A DNA stretch of 64,000 nt from Phocaeicola_A sp045545095 (GTDB lineage: Bacteria; Bacteroidota; Bacteroidia; Bacteroidales; Bacteroidaceae): contig JAZQAG010000031.1 in assembly GCA_045545095.1 (NCBI GenBank), forward strand, positions 1 to 64,000, given 5' to 3'. Every line of letters begins with the position of its first letter. Position 1 is the first letter of the stretch. Shown piece by piece: positions 43,890 through 52,973 of the stretch. A program made the position numbers and the translations under genes. Under the pieces are notes generated by a model. It had not been told where the DNA came from and did no database searches. It worked only from the letters and a program-made list of their open reading frames with translations.

Positions 43890-45515
43890 ATGAAATCCCG
43901 TTATATCCCTCTTGTGATTGCTGCCAGTATTGTGGTGGGAGCTGCTATTGGAACTTTTTATACCCGAAATTTCTCACAAGGACGTCTCAATATACTGAAT
44001 ACTTCATCCAATAAAATTGGTGATCTTTTGCATATTGTTGAAGATAAATATGTGGATACTGTTCAGGTGGCCGATCTTATAGAAGAGGCTATGCCGCAGA
44101 TATTGAGCGAACTTGATCCTCACTCTATGTACATTCCGGCCAAAGAACTTGAGGATACCAATGCAGAACTGAAAGGAAGTTTCAGTGGTATTGGGGTGCA
44201 ATTTACCATCCAGTCGGATACAGTACATATCAATAGTGTAATCAAAGGAGGTCCTTCAGAAAAAGTCGGTTTGATGGCTGGTGACCGTATCGTTACGGTT
44301 GACGATTCTCTTTTTGTAGGTAAGATAGTGACCAATGAAGAGACTATGCGCCGTCTTAAGGGACCCAAAGGAACTCAAGTAAAGCTTGGTATATCCCGCC
44401 AAGGGGAGAAAGGTATGCTTCACTTTACCATTGTACGTGGGGATATTCCTATCAAAAGTGTTGATGCTGCCTACATGATTACAGATGAGTTTGGCTATGT
44501 ACGCATCAATAAGTTCGGTGAAACGACTTATCCGGAACTGCTCATCGCTTTGGCCTCTTTCAATCAACAGGATTGTCGGGGAGTCATTGTGGATTTGCGT
44601 GGAAATACTGGTGGGTATATGGCTGCTGCTATTCAGATGGTCAATGAATTCCTGCCTAAGAATCGCTTGATTGTATATACAGAGGGACGTCGTAGCCCTC
44701 GGGAAGATTATTATTCCAATGGACGGGGAAATATGCAGGGGATGCCTATCATTGTATTGGTAGATGAGATATCTGCCAGTGCCAGTGAAATCTTTGCTGG
44801 TGCCATTCAGGACAATGATCGGGGAACTATTATAGGAAGACGTACTTTTGGAAAAGGATTGGTACAGCAACCCATCGAGTTCAGAGATGGATCTGCCATC
44901 CGTCTTACTGTAGCCCGTTATTACACACCTGCGGGTCGTTGCATACAGAAACCTTATAATAAAGGAAAGGATAAGGAGTATGATATGGACTTGATTAACC
45001 GCTATGAGCATGGCGAGTTTTTCTCGCAGGACAGTATCCGCCAAGATGAGAGCTCCATATTCTATACCTCTAATGGTCGTCCTGTTTATGGAGGTGGAGG
45101 TATTATGCCGGACATTTTTGTTCCGCAGGACACTTCGGACTATACCTCTTACTATAAGATGGCGGCTATGCGTGGATTGTTGCAGAAGTTCGCGTTTGAC
45201 TATACTGACCGTTATCGGGCACGCCTGAAGGAGTATGCTACAGGGCAGGAACTGGAACGTTATCTTAAGCGTCAAGGACTGCTTGAACAATTTGCCCGTT
45301 ATGCTGATGAACGAGGTCTGAAACGTCGGAACAATATGCTCTATAAATCCCGCGCACTTTTTGATGAAGCATTGTATGGAAACGTTATCTACAATATGTT
45401 GGGTATGGAGGAGTATCTGAAGTACCTCAATGCTACCGACCCTGCTGTCCTTCGTGCTATCGAAGTGTTGGAAAAGGGTGAAAGTGTACCGGAGAAGGTG
45501 GAAAGTAAGGAATGA
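43890..45515 (+). CDS. S41 carboxy-terminal processing protease
   Basis: 541 residues. Membrane anchor at about 5-23, PDZ domain (about 85-175; FSGIGVQFTIQSDTVHINSV), then the protease domain with catalytic Ser in DEISASASEIFAGA and Lys in GRRTFGKGLVQ. It cleaves C-termini of envelope proteins. A helical C-terminal extension (about 430-541) is usual in Bacteroidetes relatives. The next gene begins 4 bases after its stop. Confidence 0.93.
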   Translation: MKSRYIPLVIAASIVVGAAIGTFYTRNFSQGRLNILNTSSNKIGDLLHIVEDKYVDTVQVADLIEEAMPQILSELDPHSMYIPAKELEDTNAELKGSFSGIGVQFTIQSDTVHINSVIKGGPSEKVGLMAGDRIVTVDDSLFVGKIVTNEETMRRLKGPKGTQVKLGISRQGEKGMLHFTIVRGDIPIKSVDAAYMITDEFGYVRINKFGETTYPELLIALASFNQQDCRGVIVDLRGNTGGYMAAAIQMVNEFLPKNRLIVYTEGRRSPREDYYSNGRGNMQGMPIIVLVDEISASASEIFAGAIQDNDRGTIIGRRTFGKGLVQQPIEFRDGSAIRLTVARYYTPAGRCIQKPYNKGKDKEYDMDLINRYEHGEFFSQDSIRQDESSIFYTSNGRPVYGGGGIMPDIFVPQDTSDYTSYYKMAAMRGLLQKFAFDYTDRYRARLKEYATGQELERYLKRQGLLEQFARYADERGLKRRNNMLYKSRALFDEALYGNVIYNMLGMEEYLKYLNATDPAVLRAIEVLEKGESVPEKVESKE

Positions 45516-45519
45516 GAAA

Positions 45520-46083
45520 ATGAAGACTAAACAACTCATCCGTCAGTCTGTCAGAACCATGAAGGCTTCCTACTCCCAAGCGGAGTTGGAAGCCCTTTCT
45601 TTATCCCTGCTCCAAAAGTTGGAGCAACATCCAGTCTTTATAGAAGCTCGTACGGTATTGCTCTACCATTCCTTGCCTGATGAAGTGGATACTCATGTTT
45701 TCATTGACCGTTGGTGTAATCAAAAAGAAATTATTCTGCCCACTGTCGTAGGTGATGACCTTGAACTGTATCGCTATACGGGGCCTGATTGCTTGGTACT
45801 CGGCAGTTATGGCATTTTAGAACCTTCAGGAGAACGTTTCACAGACCTTGACCGTATCACTTTGGCCGTCATTCCTGGTATGGCCTTTGATTGTCATGGC
45901 AATCGCTTAGGGCGTGGCAAAGGCTACTATGACCGTTTGCTGCCTCGTTTGGCCAGTGCCTACAAGCTTGGTCTCTGTTTCCCCTTCCAGTTGCTTGACG
46001 AAGAGATACCTCATGAGTCGCACGACCAGCGGATGGATGAAGTGTTGGCAATCTGTAAGCCCACATCAGTAAATATGGCATAG
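45520..46083 (+). CDS. 5-formyltetrahydrofolate cyclo-ligase
   Basis: 187 residues from the ATG at 45520, 4 bases after the S41 stop; a longer frame overlaps that gene and is unlikely. It converts 5-formyl-THF to methenyl-THF with ATP. The conserved motif GNRLGRGKGYYDRLLPR and PGMAFDCHG are present. Likely co-transcribed with the S41 protease. Confidence 0.92.
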   Translation: MKTKQLIRQSVRTMKASYSQAELEALSLSLLQKLEQHPVFIEARTVLLYHSLPDEVDTHVFIDRWCNQKEIILPTVVGDDLELYRYTGPDCLVLGSYGILEPSGERFTDLDRITLAVIPGMAFDCHGNRLGRGKGYYDRLLPRLASAYKLGLCFPFQLLDEEIPHESHDQRMDEVLAICKPTSVNMA

Positions 46084-46103
46084 TGATATTTGCCTGTATA
46101 TTA

Positions 46104-46137
46104 TCAAGGGCTTTACATCTATGTGTAAAGCCCTTGA
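46104..46137. terminator. Strong hairpin between convergent genes
   Basis: A perfect 14-bp stem (46104-46117 with 46124-46137) and 6-base loop just after the cyclo-ligase gene. It is also the first unit of the palindromic array that follows. No T-run, but the stem alone could stop transcripts. Confidence 0.55.
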
Positions 46138-46222
46138 CATATATATGTAAAACTCTTGACATTTACGTGTAAACGGCTTTACATGTTATGCGTAAAGGAT
46201 TTTACATATGTGCGTAAATTTG
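46110..46222. repeat. Five tandem TTTACAT...GTAAA imperfect palindromes
   Basis: Five variants of a 20-22-base palindrome, roughly CTTTACATnnATGTGTAAAG, in a row: about 46110-46130, 46133-46153, 46155-46175, 46176-46197 and 46199-46219. Units vary at the centre and flanks but keep the TTTACA/TGTAAA arms. The array fills the gap between convergent genes; I see no gene in 46084-46300. Confidence 0.75.
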
Positions 46223-46300
46223 GTATAAATGCAATTTATTGATACATAGTCTTATAATGACTCTTTGAAAACGGCTTGGTGAGTTGCGGATAAAGCCGGA

Positions 46301-48796
46301 CTATTCTTCCAGATTACCCATCAGGCCATCTGCCGTGACGGTAGCAGCGCTTACCTTCATTTGCTTGCAAGTGGGACTGTTGTAGAAACTGATGGTAGCT
46401 TCTCCATTACTGTCAGTCTCTACATTTGGATTCCAGTAAAGAGTGCGACGGTAGTCCTTTTCATCGGGCAACAGGGATTCACTGTAGTCGGGCATGTAGA
46501 ATTGTCGTTCGGGGGAGTATCCTTGCAACTTGGTATGTCGCTCGCCTTTCCTGTCTTTTCCCATACGGTTAAAGTACTTGTCCTTGACAAAGATAGTTAT
46601 CACTACATGGTCGAAATTTTCTGTAGAAAGAAGGTCTCTGTCCGGATTTTCTGCCATTGCTCTCATGATACAATGTGGTTTGTCGCTGATGGTTACAGCT
46701 TCCACTTCGTCTATAGAGAGGACATTAAGGTTGATTTCCCTTCTTCGGGGAACGAACTCATAAATGATATCTTTCCCTTTGTAGGTGTTACTGTACTTGT
46801 CAAAGTATCTGTTCCATTCGTGTAGCCAATCGGTCACGTACATCAGGTACTCTTCGCCTGTATCGTCCATACGTAGCAGTTCCTCTTCCATGTCATAGAT
46901 TATGTTCTGCCAGCGTCGGAATGCCCGCTGTTTCCATCGTTGTTTGGCTTCCACTTCCACGGTAGGTAGCAAATTGTCCCAATGTTGGGCAAACTCCTCG
47001 GCCTGTAGTGTGTCGGGGGATAGTTCTATGATGGGACGGACCATTGCGTTACGGTTCTCCGTTTCTTTGAAAAGGAGGGATTCTATCGGGTAGAGGGCGC
47101 GTCCTTGTGGAGCGAAGTCCTTGTCCTGTTTTACGGTCATCTCCTTACGTTTGCCATCCTCTTTGGTGGTGATATACATGTTCCATTTGCCCGTGAAGTC
47201 TTCAGCCTGAAAGGCAAATCTTCCCAAAGAATCGGTCATGGCCTTTCCACGTTTTACCTGTCCGCTACTGCTCCAAATATTGACGTTGATTTCTACATTG
47301 TCTTTTACGCGATTCCGGAATACGGAACGAAGTTCGCCTTTCACTACGATGCCTTCTTCGATAAAGTGCTTGGGATTAAACTCCTTGGGACGGGTCATTT
47401 GTGCCCAGTCGTAGCGACGGTATCCGTGGGTTCCCATCAGCAGGTCCAAAGCTGCGCGGTGTTTCTGGTCATCGGCCTCGAAGTAGTAGTCTATATCGTG
47501 GATAAAGCCTTTCAGGTCTGATCCCAACAACAGGTTGGCTTCGGCTTGCGAGGCTGTACGGTTGTGTGGTGTGTCATAATCGGCATCGCGTACCGATAGG
47601 GAGAAGTTGGTCTCTACTGGCCGGTTGTCGCGATCACTCACCAAGAAGTCCATCTCCACTATCTCGCATGGGGCATAGTACTCCTTGTTTGCCTTGTAGC
47701 TCATAAGGATTCCTTTTTGTGGACGGATAAATGCCAGGCGTTCGGCATGGATATGTCCCTCTGTGTCGAAGAGCGTGATTTGCAGTACGCCGCCTTGTAA
47801 TCTTTCTTTGGGGATATCCACTGTAGCCTTTTCTTGTTCGTCCCATCGTACTTGTCCGAACTGTACAATGCTTCCGCGCTCCATGACACTGAGTCCCACT
47901 TCGCGTGTTTCATTGCCTCGTCGGGCCAACTTTACAGTCAGATGGCTATCCTGTTCTTCCATGCTCAGGGAATATCCTGTAGGTTGCGTGGCGGGCAAGT
48001 CGAAGGTGTAGTTGTGCCCGTTCCATTCCACTTCTGCCTTATATGTCTCTCCCATTAGGGGAGTCAGGAGAGTCTTTCCCATTCCTTGATGGATACTTTT
48101 GAGAGGAGCGATTTTCTTTCCGTGGCTGTTGGTGATGACTCCCTCCACTTGGGCGGCTTGTCCCTGCTTGTCTGTAGCTTTGAAGTATATAGCCGATGTC
48201 AAGCCTTCTGTAAGGTGTCCGCCTTCGGGAAAGAACGTCAAGTTCAGCTTGTCTGTATCGGGTTGCTTGTCACGTTTGTAAGGACTACGTTGCGTGTGAG
48301 GGAATCGGGTGATGGTAGGTGTGTCGTACATCTCAATCCCCTCTTCTTGTGGTGCATCAAAGATGGGGAATACGCGTGAGAACATCAGCTCCTTGTCCCA
48401 GTTGAGCATCATGCGGGTGTAGGCCCGCACTTCATAGAAACCGGCATGCAGCACTTCTGTCAGAGGCAAACTTCCGTGAGCCTGACCCTTTTCTATCTTC
48501 AACTTTTGCGAGGTCAGTATGCGCCCTTCTGGGGTAAGCAGTTCTACATGGAGTACCCGGCTCATGTCTGAGGCTTCCATGGTGGTAGAATTCATCACGT
48601 ATGCCTTGAACCAGATTGTTTCACCCATAAAGTAACCGGTATTGTCGAAGTGCAGATATACTTTCTCCTGTGGGTATAGTTGGTTGAAAGCATTGATGTC
48701 TTTCACGAACCGGGCCAGTGAGTCGGCCGGTGTCTGTGCCACAGTTGCCGATAGTGCGGTCAGTGCGGCAATGAGGATGCTGTTCAGTCGTTTCAT
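46301..48796 (-). CDS. MG2-domain-like envelope protein beside BlaR1
   Basis: 831 residues with a signal peptide (1-20). The N-terminal part (YPQEKVYLHFDNTGYFMGETIWFKAY, then HVELLTPEGRIL) resembles MG2 domains of alpha-2-macroglobulin-like proteins. Later repeated Ig-like and carboxypeptidase-regulatory-like regions follow (FSLSVRDADYD, GRFAFQAEDFTG), and the end reads RTLYWNPNVETDSNGEATISFYN. No thioester motif is visible. It is 38 bases downstream of the M56 gene and likely in the same operon, so it may be controlled by BlaI. Function unknown. Confidence 0.75.
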   Translation of the reverse strand: MKRLNSILIAALTALSATVAQTPADSLARFVKDINAFNQLYPQEKVYLHFDNTGYFMGETIWFKAYVMNSTTMEASDMSRVLHVELLTPEGRILTSQKLKIEKGQAHGSLPLTEVLHAGFYEVRAYTRMMLNWDKELMFSRVFPIFDAPQEEGIEMYDTPTITRFPHTQRSPYKRDKQPDTDKLNLTFFPEGGHLTEGLTSAIYFKATDKQGQAAQVEGVITNSHGKKIAPLKSIHQGMGKTLLTPLMGETYKAEVEWNGHNYTFDLPATQPTGYSLSMEEQDSHLTVKLARRGNETREVGLSVMERGSIVQFGQVRWDEQEKATVDIPKERLQGGVLQITLFDTEGHIHAERLAFIRPQKGILMSYKANKEYYAPCEIVEMDFLVSDRDNRPVETNFSLSVRDADYDTPHNRTASQAEANLLLGSDLKGFIHDIDYYFEADDQKHRAALDLLMGTHGYRRYDWAQMTRPKEFNPKHFIEEGIVVKGELRSVFRNRVKDNVEINVNIWSSSGQVKRGKAMTDSLGRFAFQAEDFTGKWNMYITTKEDGKRKEMTVKQDKDFAPQGRALYPIESLLFKETENRNAMVRPIIELSPDTLQAEEFAQHWDNLLPTVEVEAKQRWKQRAFRRWQNIIYDMEEELLRMDDTGEEYLMYVTDWLHEWNRYFDKYSNTYKGKDIIYEFVPRRREINLNVLSIDEVEAVTISDKPHCIMRAMAENPDRDLLSTENFDHVVITIFVKDKYFNRMGKDRKGERHTKLQGYSPERQFYMPDYSESLLPDEKDYRRTLYWNPNVETDSNGEATISFYNSPTCKQMKVSAATVTADGLMGNLEE

Positions 48797-48834
48797 GGTT
48801 GCTCAGTATAGGATTTCTTACTCTTCATTCTTCA

Positions 48835-51800
48835 CTAATAAATCACTCTTCCCTGTTTCTCCCGATCAGGAGAGGTGTATTTGCTACGTACCGTCAGTCC
48901 CTGATAGCGTCTGGCACCGTCGGTGTTGTGGCGGCGTTGCATACCTCCCTCGAACAGGTCAACTGTCGTCACCTTCTCGGGCAGGGCGGGGAATACCAGT
49001 ACAAAGCGGATGTACTCTCCCTGCTGGCCGACTACCCAGAAGTGGGTGTCCAGTGGGAAGTGCTCTACGCCGGCAATCATGTAATGGTTTCCCGTAGTGG
49101 GGTCAACCAGCATCATGTCATCGCTGAAGTTGAAGAACTCCCACTCCCAACGTACCTTGTAGGAAACCGTCACGTAGGTGCATCCCTTGCCGCGATAGAT
49201 ACGGTAGTGGTCCTTGTCGTTGTGAAACACTTGCTGGTAGGTGGTGTACACATTGGTATAGGCGGGGAAAGAGTTCTCGTTCTGTACATTGTAGTCGGCC
49301 GCTTTGGGACGTCTCAGGGTAGGAACGCTGTTGTCCGGCTTGTCGCTCTTCTCCACGGGGTGGGCGCAGACAGATTGCAGAGACTTGTCCCTAATGGTCT
49401 TTATGGATGCTTTTTCGAGGCTCTTCACCTTGTATGTCTGGTTCTCCTTGTGTGGGAAGTTCAGGGTCACCTCCTTCACTTTGCTTCTCAAGGGTGGGAA
49501 CACATAGGTCACCTGCAAGGGAACCTCGCGGTAGTTGTTCACCTCCACGCTCTGCACATCGTTGGCTATTCCCTCTACCCGGCGTAGCATGTACTTGTCA
49601 CCCGTGGCTGTGTCCGTCAGATACATCTCGCGGTGCAGGTTGATGATTTCCTTGTCGTATTTCGGACATTCGTAGCAGATGAGGTGTGTCTCCTCTGCAT
49701 AGCGTACTAGGTGGTACTTGGGTGTCAGCTGCTGGTATTCGCTGAAAGTAAAGGGAGCCGTGGGCAGATGAACATCCTGCATATGGCGCTTTTGAGGTCT
49801 GGTTGAAACTTTTCCCTTATTGTAGTTTGGTGACGACGGGTCATCGACAATCCCAAAGTTTGTGTTTAATGCATAACCGTAAGAATTGGGGTGGGTATTG
49901 TTCTCAAACTCCCAGGTGGCATTCTTATAGGCAGCCTTTATGACAATCTTCAGTTGGCGTTCCGGTGGGAAAAGCTTTCCGTGTTGTTTGAGTACGGCTT
50001 CCACTTGGGGGCGGATTTCTTTGTTCAGACGTGCACGCCCCTCCTCCATCTTGAGTAGGGCTGCTTTTAAATCGTTGCTCCTTTTTTCCTTATACTCTTC
50101 GTATGTAGGGATAGCTCCGGGAGGTATAGGCTCGGTCTTGAGGGCTTGTTGGAACTCCTTTTCAGTCATGACGGGCTTCTGTGCCATCTTGTTCATATCG
50201 AACCAACCTCCGAAGAACGCCTGCAATGCTTCGTCCTGCTCTCTCAGCGAAGCGTCGTTGGTGATGGTTGGTTCGTTTGCTGAGGTGTTGGTTGCGGCTT
50301 TGTTCCGTCTGGCCGCTATCTTCATTTGTGTCAGTTCTTCTTCTGTGACCTTCATCGAGGGGAATATTTGCGATGAATGGGGTTTCTTCACGAATGTCCA
50401 TGTCTTGTTGAAAGCCTTGGATTTCACGGTCATATTAAAGTGCTTGTCGCGCGGGAGTATCCATCCATGTTGCTTGAGCAGAGCCTCCACTTGGGGACGG
50501 AGTTCGCTGTTCAGCTTGTGCAAGCATTTGGACATGATATTGATTTGCAGAATGATTGTACCATTCCATCCCTCGTTATAATCTTCGTATGTGAAGTCTT
50601 TGGGGAAGTCCTTATACTTTTCGTCAAATCCCGACTCGGAAAGATGCACGGCGTTTTCGCTCAAGTCGAACCATTCGGACATGAAATGCAGCAACGCCTC
50701 GTTCTGTGTGGTATTGCTTGTATCAATGACAACCTCCTCGATAAATAACGCTTCCACGGTAAATGTAGTGTCAAATGACTCTTCAAAGGTCATCATCGGA
50801 GGCTCTGCCACTTCACCGGGCTTTACAGCCTGGATGTCAGGACGGACAGAATCCGCTTCTATGTCAGATGCCTCTTCACCCTTCATTCGTAGCTCATCAC
50901 TTGTCGCTTGTAGCTCATCACTCGTCACTGTTTTATACACCGTCTCCGCTTCGCCCACCGTGCAGCACATCAGGGCCACCACGAGCAACATCCATGCCGC
51001 TGTTCCGGCCTTGGCCAGCGAAGTCATGCGGTGGTTGGTGCTTTGCAGCATTTCCACAAAGCGGCGGCGGATGAAGGAGTGGTTGAATCCGTTGGCTATC
51101 ACAATGTCACCATGCAATACCTCCTCGATGAGGATGGCCTGATAGGCATAGACTTCTTCGCCCGTACCAAGTACTTCGCTGTCAGCTTCGAACTCGTGCA
51201 TGTTGCGAAGCTCCTGCCGTGCCCACCACAGGAAAGGATTGAACCACAAGAGTCGGGTGATGGCCTCGGCCACCCATACGTCCACGTAGTGGCGGTGTAG
51301 GATGTGCGCCCGTTCATGGGCGAGTATCATGCGGCGCTGTGTCTCCGTCAGGTTTGTAGGCAGGAAGACGGTACGGTGGAACGAGAAGGGGGCCTGTACC
51401 CCTTCGCCCGTCAGAATGCGGATGTCCGTCTCCTTCTCCTCCTCAGTGATGGATGCCTCCTTGCGCAGACGGCGCACCAGCACCAAGTTCACCACAAAGG
51501 GAATGCAGAACAATAGGATGATGAGGGCATAGAGCAACAGACCAAGATCTTTAAGACTCCACTTCTGGTCCTCCCCAACGGAAAAGAGTGAAATGCTTTC
51601 TCCTTTAGAGTGAGTGGCGCTATTGGCTTTTGCTTCAATGGGTAGGTTAGATTGGAGTTCAGTATCTGCCACCTCTTCTTTGGTAAGGTTCGCGAAAGGA
51701 GGTGCATCTACGCCCTTTCCTTGAGAGAGGATGGGGGAGGGGTTGCTTTCCGCCGTCACTTCCACTACCACCGGTTCCGGCTTGTACACTTCAACCTGTA

Positions 51801-51957
51801 GCAGTGAGATGGCCAATGCCACGATGGGCATAGTGAGCAGATACATGCGCTTGGAGCGATAGGTGGCTTGCTTGCGCCATACGACCCAATAGAGGGCCAT
51901 CAGCAGAGCCGATGCCAATATGAAACGGCCTGCAAGGAGTAAGATAGGGTAGGTCAT
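48835..51957 (-). CDS. BlaR1/MecR1-like M56 metallopeptidase with large ectodomain
   Basis: 1040 residues from the ATG at 51957; the extra upstream codons read a repeat and are unlikely. Membrane helices in the first ~350 residues; zinc motif HERAH (in MILAHERAHILHRHYVD) near 215 and EFEAD as third ligand. The C-terminal ~680 residues hold two copies of a segment (LNSELRPQVEALLKQHG and LNKEIRPQVEAVLKQHG) and two copies of another. No penicillin-binding domain is evident, so the signal is unknown. In-frame intergenic-type repeats lie near residues 75 and 347. On activation, M56 proteins cleave BlaI-type repressors. Confidence 0.85.
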   Translation of the reverse strand: MTYPILLLAGRFILASALLMALYWVVWRKQATYRSKRMYLLTMPIVALAISLLQVEVYKPEPVVVEVTAESNPSPILSQGKGVDAPPFANLTKEEVADTELQSNLPIEAKANSATHSKGESISLFSVGEDQKWSLKDLGLLLYALIILLFCIPFVVNLVLVRRLRKEASITEEEKETDIRILTGEGVQAPFSFHRTVFLPTNLTETQRRMILAHERAHILHRHYVDVWVAEAITRLLWFNPFLWWARQELRNMHEFEADSEVLGTGEEVYAYQAILIEEVLHGDIVIANGFNHSFIRRRFVEMLQSTNHRMTSLAKAGTAAWMLLVVALMCCTVGEAETVYKTVTSDELQATSDELRMKGEEASDIEADSVRPDIQAVKPGEVAEPPMMTFEESFDTTFTVEALFIEEVVIDTSNTTQNEALLHFMSEWFDLSENAVHLSESGFDEKYKDFPKDFTYEDYNEGWNGTIILQINIMSKCLHKLNSELRPQVEALLKQHGWILPRDKHFNMTVKSKAFNKTWTFVKKPHSSQIFPSMKVTEEELTQMKIAARRNKAATNTSANEPTITNDASLREQDEALQAFFGGWFDMNKMAQKPVMTEKEFQQALKTEPIPPGAIPTYEEYKEKRSNDLKAALLKMEEGRARLNKEIRPQVEAVLKQHGKLFPPERQLKIVIKAAYKNATWEFENNTHPNSYGYALNTNFGIVDDPSSPNYNKGKVSTRPQKRHMQDVHLPTAPFTFSEYQQLTPKYHLVRYAEETHLICYECPKYDKEIINLHREMYLTDTATGDKYMLRRVEGIANDVQSVEVNNYREVPLQVTYVFPPLRSKVKEVTLNFPHKENQTYKVKSLEKASIKTIRDKSLQSVCAHPVEKSDKPDNSVPTLRRPKAADYNVQNENSFPAYTNVYTTYQQVFHNDKDHYRIYRGKGCTYVTVSYKVRWEWEFFNFSDDMMLVDPTTGNHYMIAGVEHFPLDTHFWVVGQQGEYIRFVLVFPALPEKVTTVDLFEGGMQRRHNTDGARRYQGLTVRSKYTSPDREKQGRVIY
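50885..50940. repeat. Intergenic TAGCTCATCACT repeat inside the M56 gene
   Basis: Inside the coding sequence are two units of a ~22-base repeat that read TSDELQA-TSDELRM in frame. The same units (GTGATGAGCTAC) occur in intergenic regions at 58596-58694, 62514-62606, 63424-63465 and 63860-63915. Confidence 0.7.
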
Positions 51958-51964
51958 ATAATTA

Positions 51965-51980
51965 TGAGTTTTGAGTTTTG
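51965..51980. repeat. TGAGTTTTGAGTTTTG repeat upstream of the M56 gene
   Basis: A short word repeat just before the chosen M56 start. The related copy TGAGTTCTGAGTTTTGAGT lies at about 52512-52530, just before the blaI-like start. Both spoil longer N-terminal readings of the two proteins. Confidence 0.5.
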
Positions 51981-52088
51981 TCTTTTTTATAAGAGATGGC
52001 AAAGTATAGATTTCTGTCATACGTTTTTGTCACCCAAAAGTGTGAAAATGACGTTTGGGGTGCAGATTCACCCGAAAGTGGGTGCCAT

Positions 52089-52505
52089 TCACTCTTCTTC
52101 TCCAGGAGGGTTAGGGCGGGACTCTTTCTGGTTCTTCCTCAGCAACGCTATAATGTGTTCTACTTCTTCTGCAGCCAATCGCTCACGTTCGGTAAAGAAG
52201 GATAGTAAGGCCGAGAAGGAACCTTTGAACAATGTGTTACGAGTCTCCTCCATAAATCCTTGTGTATATTCTTCGCGTGTCATGATGGGGGTATAGACGT
52301 GTGCCTTACCGTTTCCCGGTTTAGCTTCAACAATGCCTTTGCTGGTCAATACGCGCATCACGGTGAGTGCCGTGGTATAGGCCGGTCGTGGTTCGGGTAA
52401 CATTTCCAACAGTTCGTTGACGGTAGCCTCCCCCTTGTCCCACAAGAGGTTCATCAAGTGTAGTTCCGATTTGGTGAGGCTTCGGTGTTTGGTGTCGAGG
52501 TTCAT
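52089..52505 (-). CDS. BlaI/MecI-family transcriptional repressor
   Basis: 138 residues from the ATG at 52505; upstream codons read a repeat. Winged helix at about 5-75 (LTKSELHLMNLLWDKGEATVNELLEML and TTALTVMRVLTSKGIV) and a helical dimerisation tail. It is followed by the M56 gene, the usual repressor-sensor pair. A 6-bp-arm palindrome overlaps its -33 region. The cleavage site (Asn-Phe in classical BlaI) is not evident. Confidence 0.9.
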   Translation of the reverse strand: MNLDTKHRSLTKSELHLMNLLWDKGEATVNELLEMLPEPRPAYTTALTVMRVLTSKGIVEAKPGNGKAHVYTPIMTREEYTQGFMEETRNTLFKGSFSALLSFFTERERLAAEEVEHIIALLRKNQKESRPNPPGEEE

Positions 52506-52549
52506 GGTTTTTGAGTTCTGAGTTTTGAGTGTTTCACTCTTATCGGTGG

Positions 52550-52593
52550 CAAAGGTAAACGGTGCAGAAATACTTTGCAACTATTTTAATAGT
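52550..52593 (-). promoter_or_regulatory. blaI-like promoter and candidate operator
   Basis: On the minus strand, GTTG (52581-52578), 20-base spacer, TACCTTTG (52557-52550). At 52580-52593, overlapping the -33 element, is ACTATT-TT-AATAGT, a palindrome with 6-bp arms. BlaI proteins bind palindromes at their own promoters, so this is the natural operator candidate; it does not match the classical TACA/TGTA sequence. Confidence 0.45.
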
Positions 52594-52790
52594 AGATGAA
52601 ATGTTTTTAAGGCTTGTTAAGAGTCTGCTTTGCGTGAATGGCTATTCAGTGAATTAGTTTTTAGAACAAAGAGAAGCAGAGGGATTGATAATAGTTGCTT
52701 ATGTGATGATTGTTCAGAGATAAATCCGAAATGCCACACTCTAAAATCGGTTTGGCCGTTGCTTTACTTGATTTGGCTTAACAGAAAAGT

Positions 52791-52874
52791 TTAATCAGCA
52801 CTGATGATTATGTGATTAGCAGTGGTGATTATATAAACATCAGTGCTGATTATATGATTAGCACTGATGATTAA
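52791..52874. repeat. Four-copy ATCAGCACTGAT palindrome array
   Basis: Four variants of a 15-20-base imperfect palindrome (core TCAGCACTGA or its reverse) at about 52791-52810, 52814-52832, 52838-52852 and 52854-52874, separated by TATGT-like spacers. The rest of 52594-52973 holds a terminator at 52900-52933 and no gene I can see. Confidence 0.75.
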
Positions 52875-52899
52875 CTTTTTGGCTAAAGTCTGATTAAAA

Positions 52900-52933
52900 A
52901 GAGCCGCACACAAACTTTTTTGTGTGCGGCTCT
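52900..52933 (-). terminator. Intrinsic terminator of the recF-DUF721 operon
   Basis: A 15-bp stem (52900-52914 with 52919-52933) and 4-base loop, followed on the minus strand by TTTTTAATC. It lies 41 bases past the DUF721 stop. Confidence 0.85.
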
Positions 52934-52973
52934 CTTGATTTTGTTGTCAAACGTAATCCGAGGAAAATGCGGC

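Noticed and set aside
44256..45539. 427-codon open frame on the minus strand
   Set aside because: Antisense to the S41 protease gene with intact PDZ and Ser/Lys motifs; its composition looks like a codon-bias shadow.
46110..46222. Possible CRISPR array
   Set aside because: Units are adjoining palindromes without unique spacers of constant length.
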